Shown: piece by piece, positions 21,945 to 33,700 of the stretch
Position numbering within the stretch: the first letter of the stretch is position 1
How the letters are laid out: each line of letters opens with the position of its first letter
NCBI GenBank assembly: GCA_002794785.1
Contig: NBBA01000016.1
Location: forward strand, 124,001 to 188,000
Direction of reading: 5' to 3'
DNA length: 64,000 bases
From: Coniferiporia sulphurascens
Taxonomy: Eukaryota; Basidiomycota; Agaricomycetes; Hymenochaetales; Hymenochaetaceae
Notes under the pieces: generated by a model
What the model saw: the letters and a program-made list of their open reading frames with translations, nothing else
The model's database searches: none
Told to the model about the DNA's origin: nothing
Position numbers and translations under genes: made by a program

Positions 21945-23462
21945 AATGCCACAGGGCACCTATCGAGGGTCGGCAGGTGGTTGTCAGTGGTGGCGAAGTG
22001 GGGGTCGATGACAAAGTCGAGGTTATGGAGAGCCGGGTTGTGCCGGACTTCGGCCATGAGGGCCTTCGTGTTGATGGTGTGGCTGTTCTGGCTGAAGAGG
22101 TAGTCCTTGCATGGCACCATAGAGATGTGGAGTGCAGACTGGGGGCGGACATGGACGGGGTTGAAAGAGAACATTGTGGGGATCTTGTTGACTTCCAGAG
22201 ACAGACTCTTTTCTTGCATGTGGGCTGCGAAGGCTGCAGAATGCTGGTTGATGATTGTATCTGTGGCCGGGGTGGCAGATGAGGGGCGCTTGGCGAAAGA
22301 GGTCACAAGGTTCTCCTTTACATTGAAGGAGGAGGCCAGAACCATGACCTGGTCAGCAGTGGGGAGGGAGGAGAAGAACTCACAGGCAGTGGTGGTGAGG
22401 CGCATGGCCAGGAGTTGGACCTCAGATTTAATTGCAATGGTCAGTAGGAGGACCAGGGTTGGGTCCTTGGCATACATTGGAGGTGGGGGTGGTACCTGGC
22501 ACTGCTTCTTTTTTTTTCCTGTGGGTGACCATCATGAAGATGGTGCCTGGGGCTGGGGCTGCTGGGTTGGGGTTGGAGGTGGTGGGTGGGGCCAGGGCGG
22601 CCACCACCTGGGTGTAGGAAGTTGGTGCCACATTATTGGTGGCCTGGGCGGTGGTGGTGGGGGCCTGGGCCTTCTGGGCCGGTTGGGCCCGGGGCGCGGG
22701 CTGGTTGACAAGTGTTGAGACTTGTCTGGAGATGGTTGCTACTTCTGTGGAGAGCTGTTTGACTATGTTTGTCAGCGCAGCCACATCAGGTGACACATTA
22801 GTGGTTCCGGGGGTCCTGGACTGGGCAGAGGGTTGGGGGGCGGTGGTCGGGGTCCTTTGTTGGGGGCGAACTGGGGCGAAGGGCGCAGGCAGGGAGGCTT
22901 CCACTCCCCCCCTTGCGATGTTGTAGGCCATCTCAATGTTGCATGAGATGATGTACTGGGGGTCCTTCTCATCCCTTAAAACGCCGGTAATGGTCCGTTG
23001 AACGTTCCAGAGGAGGTCGCCCACAAACTTCGCGGCTGCTCGGTCGATCTCTGGGGGGGTGTAGCAATGGGTCTTCCGGTCAAAGTCCTCTAGTGCTCTG
23101 GAGATGGCATACATAAAGCCCGATGTGTGCGGCTCGAACTGGTCCCGAGGGCGGGGTCAGGGGGTGTGTGGGGAAAGGTTGTCAGACAAGCGCTTGTTAG
23201 TGAGTGGCGGTGACGGTGTGTGCAGGTTCTCGAGGATGTCTTCCATCTCGCCAAACTCGTTGGAGCCGGTGGGGAGGTTGGACCCTGTTGAAGGGGGACG
23301 GCTAACATGTTCGAACGCGCGAGTGAACTCAGTGTTCGAAACTCCGATTCTGGGGGATGGGGTGAGGCGGAGAGCATCTGGGGATGACACTGGGAGGCCT
23401 GGGTCGATTTGGGTGGGGGTGGGGTTCGTGCCATGTAGTGCGGCAGCGGTGTTGCCAGCGCT
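21945..23462 (-). pseudogene. LINE A ORF1, N-terminal and middle part
   Basis: This is the upstream part of ORF1 of LINE A, right of the gypsy insertion. It has the conserved FVGDLLWNVQRTITGV block (near 23000), AYNIARGGVEASLPAPFAP, a Pro/Ala-rich linker and the later RP(S)ALHISMVPCKDYLF block. The first roughly 40 codons and the 5' leader are missing, so A was 5'-truncated at insertion. The sequence switches at 23462 to plus-strand LINE T1. Confidence 0.86.
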
Positions 23463-24614
23463 CACCTCCTCCACCAATGGAAGGCTGGAGTCCAGACTCT
23501 CTTGGACTCGTACCTGGATCTTTCCATTCACTTCATCTGGTGCCCGGGTCACTCTGACATCCCCGGCAATGAATGGGCAGACAGCAAGGCAAAGTTTGCC
23601 ACAAACTTACCCCTGTCTTCCCTCACACCCTCCACCTCTGCGCTGAAAGAGGCCACCATGAACACCCTCATGGAACAATGGTCCCTCTCACTTGCCTGCC
23701 CACTTGCCTCGACCACCGATAAGTACCTAGCAGTCAACAGCGCCCCCTCCCGCCGACCACGCAAACTCTTGACACACTTGGTCGACCACCCCCAGCGAGA
23801 GCTCTCCGCAGTCGCTCAGATACTCTGCCATACTGGTCCCTATGGGGGCTACTGGCTGAGCTTTGACTCAGTCTACTGGCGAAGGCACGGTCTGATCTCG
23901 CACTGCCAATGGCACAACCACCCCCCCTGGCCAGCCCAGTCCACCACCCACGTGCTGGGTGCCGCACCTTCCGGCCATGGATTCGCAAGGTATGGCCACC
24001 CTGTGACCCACTCCCGACCCACCACACCAAATGGGCCGATGAAAACCGCCTCCAGGTCCTGCGCTGCTGGTTGAAACTAACAGGGCACCTGAACCGCATC
24101 TCTGACCAAACCTCAGCCTCCATCCGCCTAGCCTTTGCTGCAATGGAGCTTGCAGGTCACCCAACCGACGAAGATATGGACTTGGACATCCTACAGGAAT
24201 ACATGAGTCGTATGCTTGGACCCCGCCCCCAGGACCCGGACCTGGCTCTCTTGGAGCTTTCAGGTACGCTTCCTCCCTTTTCCTCTACTCAGTGACTGCC
24301 TTTCAGACTCTCCCGCATATGTCCCAGCTGGCACTCTTGCCCTCCCCTTCCCAATTCTAAGTTACCCCCGTTACCTGCCCTCATCTGCTTGGTTTCGTTG
24401 TAGCGATATGTATTCCTCCCTCCTTCTCTTCTTTCGCTAATAGGGGCCCTTCCCACTTTGGCACCCTTCAGGGAGCAGGGCCCCCGCCCAGTTTTGTGTG
24501 TTGCATGATGATGGGTGCCTCTGTTGTTATGTAGTTAGGGCCCCCCCTTTGGGGGGGGGGCAGCTTGTAATTATGTAATACTGCAGGAATAATAAATAAA
24601 TAAATAAATAAAAA
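23463..24614 (+). mobile_element. LINE T1, 3' part (RNase H C-terminus, 3' UTR, tail)
   Basis: This is the plus-strand continuation of the T1 fragment at 1-229. It resumes inside RNase H at HLLHQWKAG, runs through HFIWCPGHSDIPGNEWAD to the ORF2 stop at 24293-24295 (with one frame change near 23970), then a 3' UTR with the conserved G/C hairpin (24537-24564) and an (AATA)n tail. About 100 codons between the two T1 pieces are absent. T1 itself is inserted in ORF1 of LINE T0. Confidence 0.83.
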
Positions 24615-24764
24615 CTTTGCCACCACCGAAGACCACCTGCCAACACTCGACAGGTGCCCAGTGGTGTTCTCCTTTGTCGACCCCAATGGCTCCATCTGTG
24701 AGCACCTCCTCAAGAGGCCCCATGTCTGGATGTTCAGATCCGCCCTCCATCTCTCAGTCCCACC
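24615..24764 (+). pseudogene. LINE T0 ORF1 fragment
   Basis: This is a short plus-strand piece of ORF1 (ATTEDHLPTLDRCPVVFSF, then ICEHLLKRPHVWMF) between the T1 tail and LINE D. It ends with CTCTCAGTCCCACC, which is repeated at 26589-26602 beyond D, so the two parts were once continuous. Confidence 0.85.
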
Positions 24765-24921
24765 CTTTTTTTAAAAATTATTATTCCTGCAGTATTACAT
24801 AATTACAAACTGCCCCCCAAAGGGGGGGCCCTAACTACATAACAACAGAGGCGCCCATCATCGCACAATGCACAAAACTGGGTGGGGGCCCTGCTCCCCG
24901 AAGGGTGCCAAGGTGTGGAGG

Positions 24922-25234
24922 CCCCCTTTCTGTTTGAATAGTGCCTGCCCTTTGGATTCCTCTGGATACGTCTCGGCTGGCGCTCTTGCCTCCCCTTTCC
25001 ACTTCTAAGCTTCTTACTGTTACCTGCCCTTACCTGCATGGTTTATTCATAGCGATATGTATCCCTCCTTCTCTGGTTTTTCTTACTAAATAGGGGCCCT
25101 ACACATGCCGGCACCCTTCGGGGAGCAGAGCCCCCGCCCAGTTTTGTGCGATGCGCAATGACAGGCGCCTCCGTTGTTATGTAGTTAGGGCCCCCCCTTC
25201 GGGGGGGCGGCTTGTAATTATGTAATACTGCAGG

Positions 25235-25263
<29 letters not shown>
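24922..25263 (+). mobile_element. LINE E, 342-bp 3'-end fragment
   Basis: This is a severely 5'-truncated plus-strand LINE insertion containing only the last ORF2 codons, the 3' UTR, the GGGCCCCCCC-TTCG-GGGGGGG hairpin (25188-25212) and an (AAT)n tail. The duplication AAGGTGTGGAGG lies at 24910-24921 and 25264-25275. It shows that about 340 bp of 3' end is enough for insertion. Confidence 0.9.
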
Positions 25264-25265
<2 letters not shown>

Positions 25266-25428
25266 GGTGTGGAGGGCCCCTATTAGTAGAGAACCAAAGA
25301 AGAGGGAGGAATACATATCACTATGACGATACCAAATGGACGATTGCAGGCAAAAGAGGTAGCTTAGAATGGGGAATGGGAGGGTGAGAGCACTGGCCAG
25401 GACATACAATTAGGAGTCTGAAAGGTGG

Positions 25429-26588
25429 TCACAGGTCATAGAGAAAGGGTGGGAGCATACCTGAAAGCTCCAAGAGAGCCGGGTCCGAGTCCTGGGTACG
25501 GGGTCCGAGCATATGGCACATGTAGTCCCTAAGGAGGTCCAGGTCCATGTCCTCATCAGTGGGGTGGCTGTCTAGCTCCATTGTGGCGAAAGCCAGGCGA
25601 ATGGCGCCTGCAGTTCTGTCTGAGAGGTGGTTCAGGTGCCCCATCAGCCTAAGCCAACGGCACAGAACCGGTATAAGGTTTTCCCCCACCCATTCTGAGT
25701 GGTGGGCTGGGAGGGGGATTTTGGCTGGCCAGATGTGCTGAATCCAGGGTTGGAAAGTGGAACACCTGCCTAAAATGTGGGTGGTCATCTGCACTGGCCA
25801 TGGTGGGTGGTTATGCCACCTGCAGTGGGAGATCAGGCCATGCCTGCATCGGTAGGCTGAGTCGAAGCTCAGCCAGTAGCCCCCATAGGGACCGGTGCAA
25901 CAGAGGACTTGTGCTACTGCAGAAAGGTGGTGGTGGGGGTGGTCCATGGAGTGGGTGAGCAACTTCCGTGGGCAGCAGGAGGGGATGCCGTGTACAGCCA
26001 AATATTTATCGGCAGTGGAGGCAAGAGGGCAGGCCAGGGATAGCGTCCACCATTCGACCAGAGTCTTGGTGGCCACTTCTTTTAGGGCGGATATGGAGGG
26101 CGCAAGTTGCGAGGGGGGGAGCTCTGTGGTGAGTTTCGCTTCGTTGTCAGCCCATTCGTTTCCAGGGATGTCCGAGTGACCTGGACACCACACAAAATGG
26201 ATGGTGAGGTCTGGATGCGAGTCCAGAAGCATCTCGACCCCTGCCTTCCAAAGGTGGAGGAGATGGGCACCCGGAACGGTGGCCCAGTTGCAGAAGAGGT
26301 TGAGTGCCATCAGCGAATCAGACAGAAAGAACAGGTCTGATGCGACAGGCAGATGAGTGCGGAGGCGGTGCGCAGCCCAGCCCAGGGCGGTGGTGAGGGA
26401 AAAAATTTCCATGTCCGTGGCTGTGGCGCAGGTGGGGGAGGCGAGTTGGCGAGACCGGAGTTTGGTTCGGCCGAGCATAGCGCAGATAGCGGATCCCGAG
26501 GCTGTCCTGATGCAAGAGCCATCCGTGAAGACCTGGAGGTGAGGGATGGTGCTGAGGTCTAGGGCAGCCTGCACAAACTCTTTGTGCA
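25429..26588 (-). pseudogene. LINE D ORF2, RNase H and C-terminal tail
   Basis: The sequence is open through the whole truncated region. RNase H signatures FTDGSCIRTASGSAICAM, DMEIFSL, LSDSLMALNL and HFVWCPGHSDIPGNEWAD are all present, followed by the Cys/His tail (GLISHCRWHNHPPW, then HILGRC) and the ending DPALLELSGMLPPF. It differs from both main families at many residues (TIPHLQVF, RTASG), so it may represent a third subfamily. No premature stop is seen across about 386 codons, suggesting a fairly recent insertion or low CpG damage. Confidence 0.85.
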
Positions 26589-26912
26589 CTCTCAGTCCCA
26601 CCTGTCTGCCCCACCCTCACCCAATGTGAATGGTGCCAGGGCCTCGGCCATAGAACTAAGGGCTGCCGAGCCCAACCCTGCTGCGCTGAATGTGCGGGTG
26701 CCCACTTGACCTGCAATCACCACAAATTGTGTGCCCACTGCACCACTGACGCAGTGCCTGAAGGCGACACATGTCCCCACCCCCACCTCTGCAACAATTG
26801 CAAGGGCAACCACCCCACCACCCTACCAGCCTGCCCTAAGAAGAGGCAATACCGCCAAATCGAAGAGGCCCTCGCCGCTGACCCCACTGACGAACAAATG
26901 GAGGAGCTATGA
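26589..26912 (+). pseudogene. LINE T0 ORF1, C-terminal zinc knuckles
   Basis: This is the continuation of T0 ORF1 after D. It has the LTQCEWCQGLGHRTKGC knuckle, CCAECAGAHLT and CNNCKGNHPTT clusters, ending MEEL at the TGA at 26910-26912. The stop overlaps the ORF2 ATG at 26909 (ATGA). Confidence 0.85.
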
Positions 26913-27813
26913 TAGAGACGCTCTCTACCCTGCAGTGGAATGCCGCCTGCTCACTTGCGGTGATACATTCCCTAATTCCCATCCTCACAACTGACCCCTC
27001 CCCACTGCACCTAATTCTTATTCAGGAACCACCCTGGTATCAAATAGGACTGCAACCCTCGCTCACTGACCCGGCCAGCACCCCAGTCCTGAACGTCCCT
27101 ACCATCCCAGGATATGTACCTGTTCTACCACCAGAGGTTCGTCCTCGGGTAGTCACGTATGTATCCAGGGCCCTCCCCCCTACTTCATGGTCGATACTCG
27201 GAGCTGCGTCTCACGGCACCGACATGCTGACGGTGGAGGTATGATCCCAACTCACCCTCTGGGTGTGCAACTACTACAGCATGCACCCCCCGGACCAAGA
27301 GAATGCCTCCCCCCAGTACCCAGGTGAGTCCTTCTTATTCTCACTCCCCTTGGTGCTAGCCACCACTCTACTCATGGCGGGCAACTTCAACTGTCACCAC
27401 CACACGTGGTCCGAACTCTCAGCCACATGGCGAGATGACTTGGGGGCGCAACCCCTCAATGACTTTTTCCATGGGCATGGCCTGATGCCTGCCCACCTTC
27501 CTGACTCTGACTCACAACCCAATGGCAATCATCATCAGTGTCCCATTGACATGATCTGGGCCCCACCTGTGGTCAACCCCAATTCTATTATAGACTCGGC
27601 TACCTCCGACCCATCACCACTGTCTGACCATGCCATCCTGCAATGGTCACTGCCATTTCGGCCCCCCCCTCCTGTCTTAAAGACCCGCTGGCTGCTACCA
27701 GCCAACAAGGAGGAATGGACCGACATAGCCTTCCCTCTACTTGAAGCAGCCTTCTGTCTCCCGGGGCTCGACACCCACACCTTGGACATCAAAGCGAAGG
27801 TGGTCATTGACTC
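26909..27813 (+). pseudogene. LINE T0 ORF2, endonuclease domain
   Basis: This is the family beta ORF2 start (MIETLSTLQWNAACSLAVIHS) with endonuclease motifs ILIQEPPWYQIGLQPS, ATTLLMAGNFN (Asn where the family has GDFN) and SDHAILQWSLPF. One TGA at 27242-27244 replaces an arginine codon seen in LINE G. It is cut at 27813 by the tail of LINE G. The expected rest of ORF2 does not follow directly on the other side of G. Confidence 0.87.
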
Positions 27814-28169
27814 TTTTTTTAATTTTATTATTATTATTATTATTATTCCTGCAGTATTACATAATTACAAGCTGCCCCCCCAAGGGGGGGCCCTAACTAC
27901 ATAACAACAGAGGTGCCCATCATCACACATCACACAAAACTGGGCAGGGGCTCTGCTCCCAAATGGGTGCCAAAGTGTGGAGAGCCCCTATTGGGTTAGA
28001 GGGAGAACAGTAGAAGGAGGAGTACATATCACTACGAATTGACCAAGCAGATGAGGGCAGGCAAAATAGGAAGCTTAGAATTGGGAAAGGGGTGGCGAGA
28101 GTGCCAGCCAAGACGTATCCATAGGAATCCGAAAGACTGGCATTTTAATCATGAGGGAATGGGGGGAGT

Positions 28170-30463
28170 GTACCTGAGAGCTCCAAGAGGGCTGGGTCCG
28201 AGTCCTGGGTTCAGTGTCTGAGCATACAATGCATGTAGTCCCATAGGAGGTCCAGGTCCATATCCTTGTTGGTTGGGTGTCCATCGAGGTCCATTGCGGC
28301 AAAAGATAGCTGGATGGTGCCTGTGGCACAGTCTGAGAGGCAGTTTAGGTGCCCTGTTAGCTTTAGCCATTGGCGCAAAACTGGGAGACAGTTTTCGTCA
28401 GCCCATTCTGAGTGGTGGACTGGGAGAGGGTCTCATGGTGGCCATACTTGTCGTATCCACAAGTGGAAGGTACTGCAGCTGCTGAGAATGTGAGCAGTCG
28501 ACTGGGCAGGCCATGGGGGGTGGTTGTGCCACCTGCAGTGGGAGATCAGGCTGTGTCATCGCCAGTAGGCCGAGTCAAAGCTCAGCCAGTACCCCCTGTA
28601 GGGACCAGCACAGCAGAGAACCTGAGCTACTGCAGAGAGCTCACTTTGTGGGTGGTCGACCGAATGCATGAGCAGCTTTCGAGGTCGGTGGGATGGGGTG
28701 CTGTGTACTGCCAGGTATTTGTCGGCAGTTGAGGCGAGGGGGCAGGTGAGTGAGAAAGTCCATCGGTCCATGAGCGTGCAAACGGCGGCTTCTTTTAGGG
28801 CAGAGGTGGATGGCTTTAAGTTGGAAGGGGGGAGCTTGGTCACCAGTTTCACTTCTGTGTCAGCCCATTCATTGCCGGGGATGTCCGAGTGTCTGGGGCA
28901 CCACACAAAATGAACAGTGAGCTGGGGGAACAAGTCCAGCAGGGTCTCCACTCTGGCTTTCCAGATGTGTAGGAGGTGGGCACCAGGGGCAGTGGCCCAC
29001 GTACGGAAAAGGTGGAGGGCAGTCAGTGAATCAGAGAGGAAGAAGACATCTGATGCGACATGTAGTTGTGCCAGGAGGCGGTGCACTACCCAGCATGGGG
29101 CCATGGCAAGGGAAAATTCCTCAGCGTCCATTGCTGTAGCACAGGTGGGGGATTCCAGTCGTCATGACCGGAGTCAGGTGTGGCCTAGCATAGCGCAGAT
29201 AGCTGAGCCCGACTTATTGTCAATGCAGGAGCTGTCTGTGAATACCTGGACATGGGGGGTGGTGCCGAGTTGGCATGTGGCCATTATGAAGGACTTTCAT
29301 GTGTCAGCACTAACTGGGGTGGCGGGGGTGGTGAAGTGGACTCGGCCTTGTGTGAAGGCCAATAGGTCCGTCCAAGGGGGATGCGTGTATGCAGGGACTT
29401 GTTGAACCCAAGGGGCTTGGACCTGCAAAGAAAGGGAGAAAGGTCTGTTAGCTACATTTTTAAATAATTTACAGCCAATAGAGTGGGGGGTGCGCCAGAG
29501 GCACAGGGAATGAGTCGTCTTTATATATTTGAAATAGAAAGAGAGGGGGGGAACGGAGCAAAGAAAATTTGTGGAATGGGGGGAGGCACCCTTAAAGATG
29601 CCTAGAATCCAGCAGCATGCCATGTTTTGTACAGCCTGCAGGTGGTTTACCAGAGTTTTTTGGCAGCTGCCATGATACCAGACTGGTGCTCCCCATGACA
29701 GGACTGAGCGTACACAGGAGGTGTAAAGGCAGTGGAGGAGGAGGGCCGAGATACCATGTTGGGTGTTGCCTAAAATGCAGAGGGCAGCGAGTGTGGAGAG
29801 CCCTTTGGAGCGCATACGCTCTACATGGGGCTTGAAGGAGAGGCCTGGGTCCCACCATATTCCCAACCACCACAGTGGGATTGAGGGGCAGATTAGGGTG
29901 TTGGGGTCTACCTGAACCCTGGCGGTGTCCCAGCCTTGGTAGCCGATGCATCGTCGGGGGGGGGTGAAAGTGAAGGCACTCCGTCTTGGTGGCTTCAATG
30001 TTGAGACCGATGGTGCTGAAGAGGGTGTTGAGTTGATGGTAGGCGCAGGTGAGGGCACGGCAGTTGGATGCCACTGAGGGTCCTATGCATATTAGTAAGT
30101 GGTCATCAACATATGCTAAGGCGGTAGTGCCGGCTTGGTGGAAGTGCTGGAGGACTATGCCTGCAAAGATCGTTGACAGAATGGGGGACACCGGCGATCC
30201 TGGGGGGTGCCTAGGTCGGGTTTCTGGGTGGTTGGGAGGGTGGTGCTGTCGAAGGAGACAGCGACCTGCCGGTCCGTCATGAAGGACAGGCACCAGTTGG
30301 CCATGTTGGGTGCACAGCCGAGGTCCAACAGTTGCCGGTGGAGGAGTTGGGGGTGAACTGAGTCGAAAAAGCCCTGTATGTCGACTGCAAGGACCGAGCA
30401 GACAAGGCCTTCCGAGTGGGCCTGCTCCGCAATCTGTAAAAGGTGTTGGGTGGCATCATAGAC
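28170..30463 (-). pseudogene. LINE G ORF2, RT palm to C-terminus
   Basis: This part of ORF2 lies left of the copia insertion. It has LAVDIQGFFDSVHPQLLHRQLLD, then the catalytic TTALAYVDDHLLICIGPS (YVDD intact, near 30110), the thumb, an RNase H whose FTDSSCIDNKSGSA motif has Ser for Gly, and the Cys/His tail. It is broken by a one-base loss near 30205 (after DLGTPQ), another frame change near 29955 in a C-run, and TGA stops in the RNase H region. The same lesions are present in LINE I. Confidence 0.86.
28214..30246 (-). repeat. 2,033-bp tract shared with LINE I (inverted)
   Basis: This is the reverse complement of 44918-46950 with a constant coordinate sum of 75164, so no indels. All stretches I compared are identical, including two frameshifts and all stops. 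Outside these limits the two copies differ at once (for example C/T at 46951 versus 28213, and two mismatches just beyond 30246). Confidence 0.85.
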
Positions 30464-30719
30464 TCTTAAAATCTATGCACATTGTGGTAGACGATGAGGT
30501 GCAGTGGTAGTAGTCAGGTCAAGGTGGGTTATCAGCATAAACTGATGTATTTCATGGTAAAGACCAGCTCTCCTTATATACATCTACCGTGAGCTACATA
30601 TACTATAACTATCATAGCTCTTATCGTATGGCGTTATTGTTGTGTTATCGTTCACTTAGTAAGATGGATGTTCATATGACCATCTTTATATTTAGTGCGT
30701 TCATTATATTTATTTAATA
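30464..30719 (-). repeat. Copia 3' LTR
   Basis: This is the 256-bp LTR at the gag-pol 3' end, preceded in sense by the polypurine tract. Its partner is at 35634-35889. Confidence 0.93.
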
Positions 30720-30729
30720 CTCCCCTTCA
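30720..30729 (-). other. Copia polypurine tract overlapping the pol stop
   Basis: In sense the sequence TGAAGGGGAG lies directly before the LTR. Its TGA (30727-30729) is the in-frame stop of gag-pol, so the stop codon and the purine tract overlap. Confidence 0.75.
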
Positions 30730-33700
30730 AACTTTTACTAGGCGGAGTAGACTTGTAAAACATTTGATTAATTTGATTGTTAGCACTTTCGTCATAATAT
30801 CAGCCTTTTGCTGTCCAGTTGGAATATATGAAACTGCTATAGTTTCATTTTCAATATAATCTTGTAAAAAATCTTTTCATATGTCAATATGTTTTGTTCG
30901 TTGTGTATATTTTTGTTCTGTTGAGTTTACTATCGTTATGGCTGCTTGATTATCACATAATATTTTCGTAGGTGTATCCAAGGTCTGCAGTACCTCTTCA
31001 ACCAATCTTCTTAGCCATATAGCTTCTTTTACTCCATGAGTTAAAGCTTGTAATTCTGCTTCGCATACTGATAATGACACTAATTCTTGTTTTTTACTTG
31101 ACCATGATGTCGTTGCATTTCCTATTTGGAATATATATCCTGATATTGCTTTATGGCCTTCTTGTGTCATTCTGTCGGCATCGGTATATCCAATTAACTC
31201 AATAGGTTCTTTTCCTCCGAGTATTAGCCAATAATCGTTTGTTCCTTTTAAATATTTGAAACAGTGTTTTACTGTGTTATAATGTTTGATACTAGGTTTA
31301 TTTAAATGCCTAGCAAATTGACCTGTGGCGAATGATATATCAGGTCTCGTACAATCTGCTGCATATTGTAATGCTCCAACTATATTCATATAAGGTATTT
31401 GATTCATGAAGTTTAATTCTTCATTAGTTGGATTTTCAAGTGATTTTAATACTTGTCCAGGTGTCATTGGTGTTTGTACTGTTGCAGCATCTTTTAACTT
31501 GTATTTTTCTATTATATTATCAATATAATGTTTTTGTCTTAGTTTTATAATTCTTTCTTCTCGGTTTCTTTCGATTTCGATTCTGAGTAACCAATGTATA
31601 TTGTTTCCATCAGTAAATTTTACGTGTTTTCCTATTTCATCTTTAAAGGCTTTTATTATTAATAAATTTAAGCCACATATCATTATGTCATCAACATGTA
31701 TGAAAAGTATTAGAATTGTTTTTCCTTTTACTTTTCTTAGGAATACTGCATTATCTTGGACTGCTCATGTTAGTCCAATTCCAATTAATATTTCTGATAA
31801 TTTTTTGTACCATCGTCTGCCTGCTTGTTTTAATCTGTATAAGGCTTTATTTAATTTTAAAATTTGTCCAGGTTTTATTTCAATTAAATTTCCTGGTGGT
31901 GGTTTTATATATATATTTTCATTTTTATCTAGTTCACCATATAGGTAAGCTGATTTTATATCGATTTGATGAATTTCGTAATTATTTGTTGCACTCCAAC
32001 TTAATATAGTTCTTACTGTAGCTAGTCGTGCTACTGGAGCGAATGTATTGTTTGAGTAGTAATCTATACCCTCTTTCTGAGCAAATCCTTGAACTACTAA
32101 TCTTGCTTTGTAACGTTTGATTTCTCCGTTTGCTAATCTTTTTGTTTTGTAAACGAATCTTGTTCCGATTATGTTTGCTTCTTTTGGTGGATCAATGATT
32201 TTCCACGTAGATCTTTTGATTAATGTTTTTATTTCTTCTTTCATTGCCGAGATCCACTGATTTGCGTCAATTCTATTGATCGCTTGTTGATATGAATTCG
32301 GATCGCCTATTAATTCCGTATTGAATTGATTAAATTCTGTAAGATAAGCAACTGTGTTTTGTTCGTCAAAGTTAAGACCTAATGATTGTTTCGTTGGTTG
32401 AATTGTTCTTTTTGATTTTTCTTTTGTTAATTCTTTTATTTGTTTGTTATGTTTTTCTATTATATTCTCCCCTTCAATTTTAGATGGTGGAGAATCTAAG
32501 AATTGTAAATTTCGTTTGACTGTTACTTTCCTGTTATGATAGGTTCTATGTCCTTTGCTTTCTTCGTCAAATCCAAGCCATTGTGCATATATTCCTTTTG
32601 GTTGTAATTTATTAACATCTTCTTGTTGTAATATGCAATATTGGCCGAATTCTTTTAAATTGTCAATGTTATAATTTTTGTTATATCATCTGAAATATGG
32701 TGTTTTGAAATCAATAGCGCTCTTTGGCGTTCTATTGTAAACATAAGTACTGTATTTTACAGCTTCTCCCCATAGACTGGGTGGTAATTTTGCTTGTAGC
32801 AGGTTAACTCTGGTATTATTTAAAATCGTTTGATGTGATCGTTCTGCTACTCCGTTTTGTTGTGGTGTATCGTGAACAGTCAGCTTTTGTATTGTTCCGT
32901 TGTTATTTAAATATTCAGTGAATTGTTTACTTAAAAACACTGTATCATTATCACTTTGTAATATTTTTATTTTTATATTATATTGTGTATTGAGCATTGT
33001 AGCCCATGTTGTATAAGCATTTAAGCCCTCATCTTTTGTTTTTAATAAAATCATTTTTATCCATCTTGTAGCGTTGTCTACAAGTGTTAGAAGATATTTA
33101 TATCCTCCTATAGCATGTGTAGATGCTGGACCCCATATGTCCATATGTATATGATCTCCAAATTTTTCGGCTAATTTTGAAATACATAATTTTGGAATTT
33201 GCATTCTTTTTATATTTGCTTCAATGCAAATTGTGCATTGAGTTTCGTTGTAATTTGATATTTTATTATTTGTAATTTGATCTTCTTTTAATAATCGTTT
33301 TATGTAAGCATAGCTTATATGCCCAAGTTTTTTGTGAAGTTCAAATAATGTTACATTTTTTGTAGCCACTTGTACATTGTTGTTAAATATACTATACAAT
33401 CCATTTGTATTTTTAATTTTTCCACATAAAGATCCATTAGGATACTTTATTGTACATTCATTTTGTTTATAAATAAATTCGTAGCCATCTTGACATAGAA
33501 GTCCTTGAGAGACTAATGTCATATTCATTTTTGGATTGTAATATATGTTTGATAATGTTATGACACTTACCGAGTGTCCATTGGGGATGTAAAGCTTAAG
33601 ATCCCCTACTATGTTTGCCATAAATGTTGTTTTATTTGCGGCCGTTATTGTTATTGCGTCGGTTTTGTAAGTATTTCGTAATCGATTTAGATATGGTGTT

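Larger units (their letters stand above)
230..23462 (-). mobile_element. LINE A (Tad1-like, family alpha), split by three insertions
   Basis: A is a nearly full-length minus-strand LINE. Its 3' tail is the T-run at 230 and it is 5'-truncated about 40 codons into ORF1 at 23462. Its own sequence lies at 230-3045, 9517-10044, 11782-13178 and 21940-23462. Between these lie full-length LINE B, solo LTR X and a gypsy element. Each interruption is bounded by a target-site duplication: CTTGTTTGGCTTCC for B, GCCTG for X, AGGAG for the gypsy. Joining the four pieces gives the ordinary order ORF1, endonuclease, RT, RNase H, 3' UTR. Family alpha is recognised by ORF2 starting around NRDISILQWN and by SLSTLPHLQVFTDGS at RNase H. 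Confidence 0.88.
24765..26588 (-). mobile_element. LINE D, 5'-truncated copy
   Basis: This is a minus-strand LINE with a T-rich tail at 24765-24790 and the conserved 3' UTR, 5'-truncated just upstream of RNase H. A 14-bp target duplication CTCTCAGTCCCACC lies at 24751-24764 and 26589-26602. Its 3' UTR is split by fragment E. Confidence 0.92.

Noticed and set aside
22107..22718. Plus-strand open frame of 203 codons across LINE A ORF1
   Set aside because: It is the antisense shadow of the real minus-strand ORF1. The GC-rich, Pro/Ala-rich coding sequence leaves long antisense frames without stops.
28412..28732. Open frames on the opposite strand of LINE G and, identically, of LINE I (46432-46752)
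   Set aside because: Both are shadows of ORF2. Their being identical only reflects the shared 2-kb tract.
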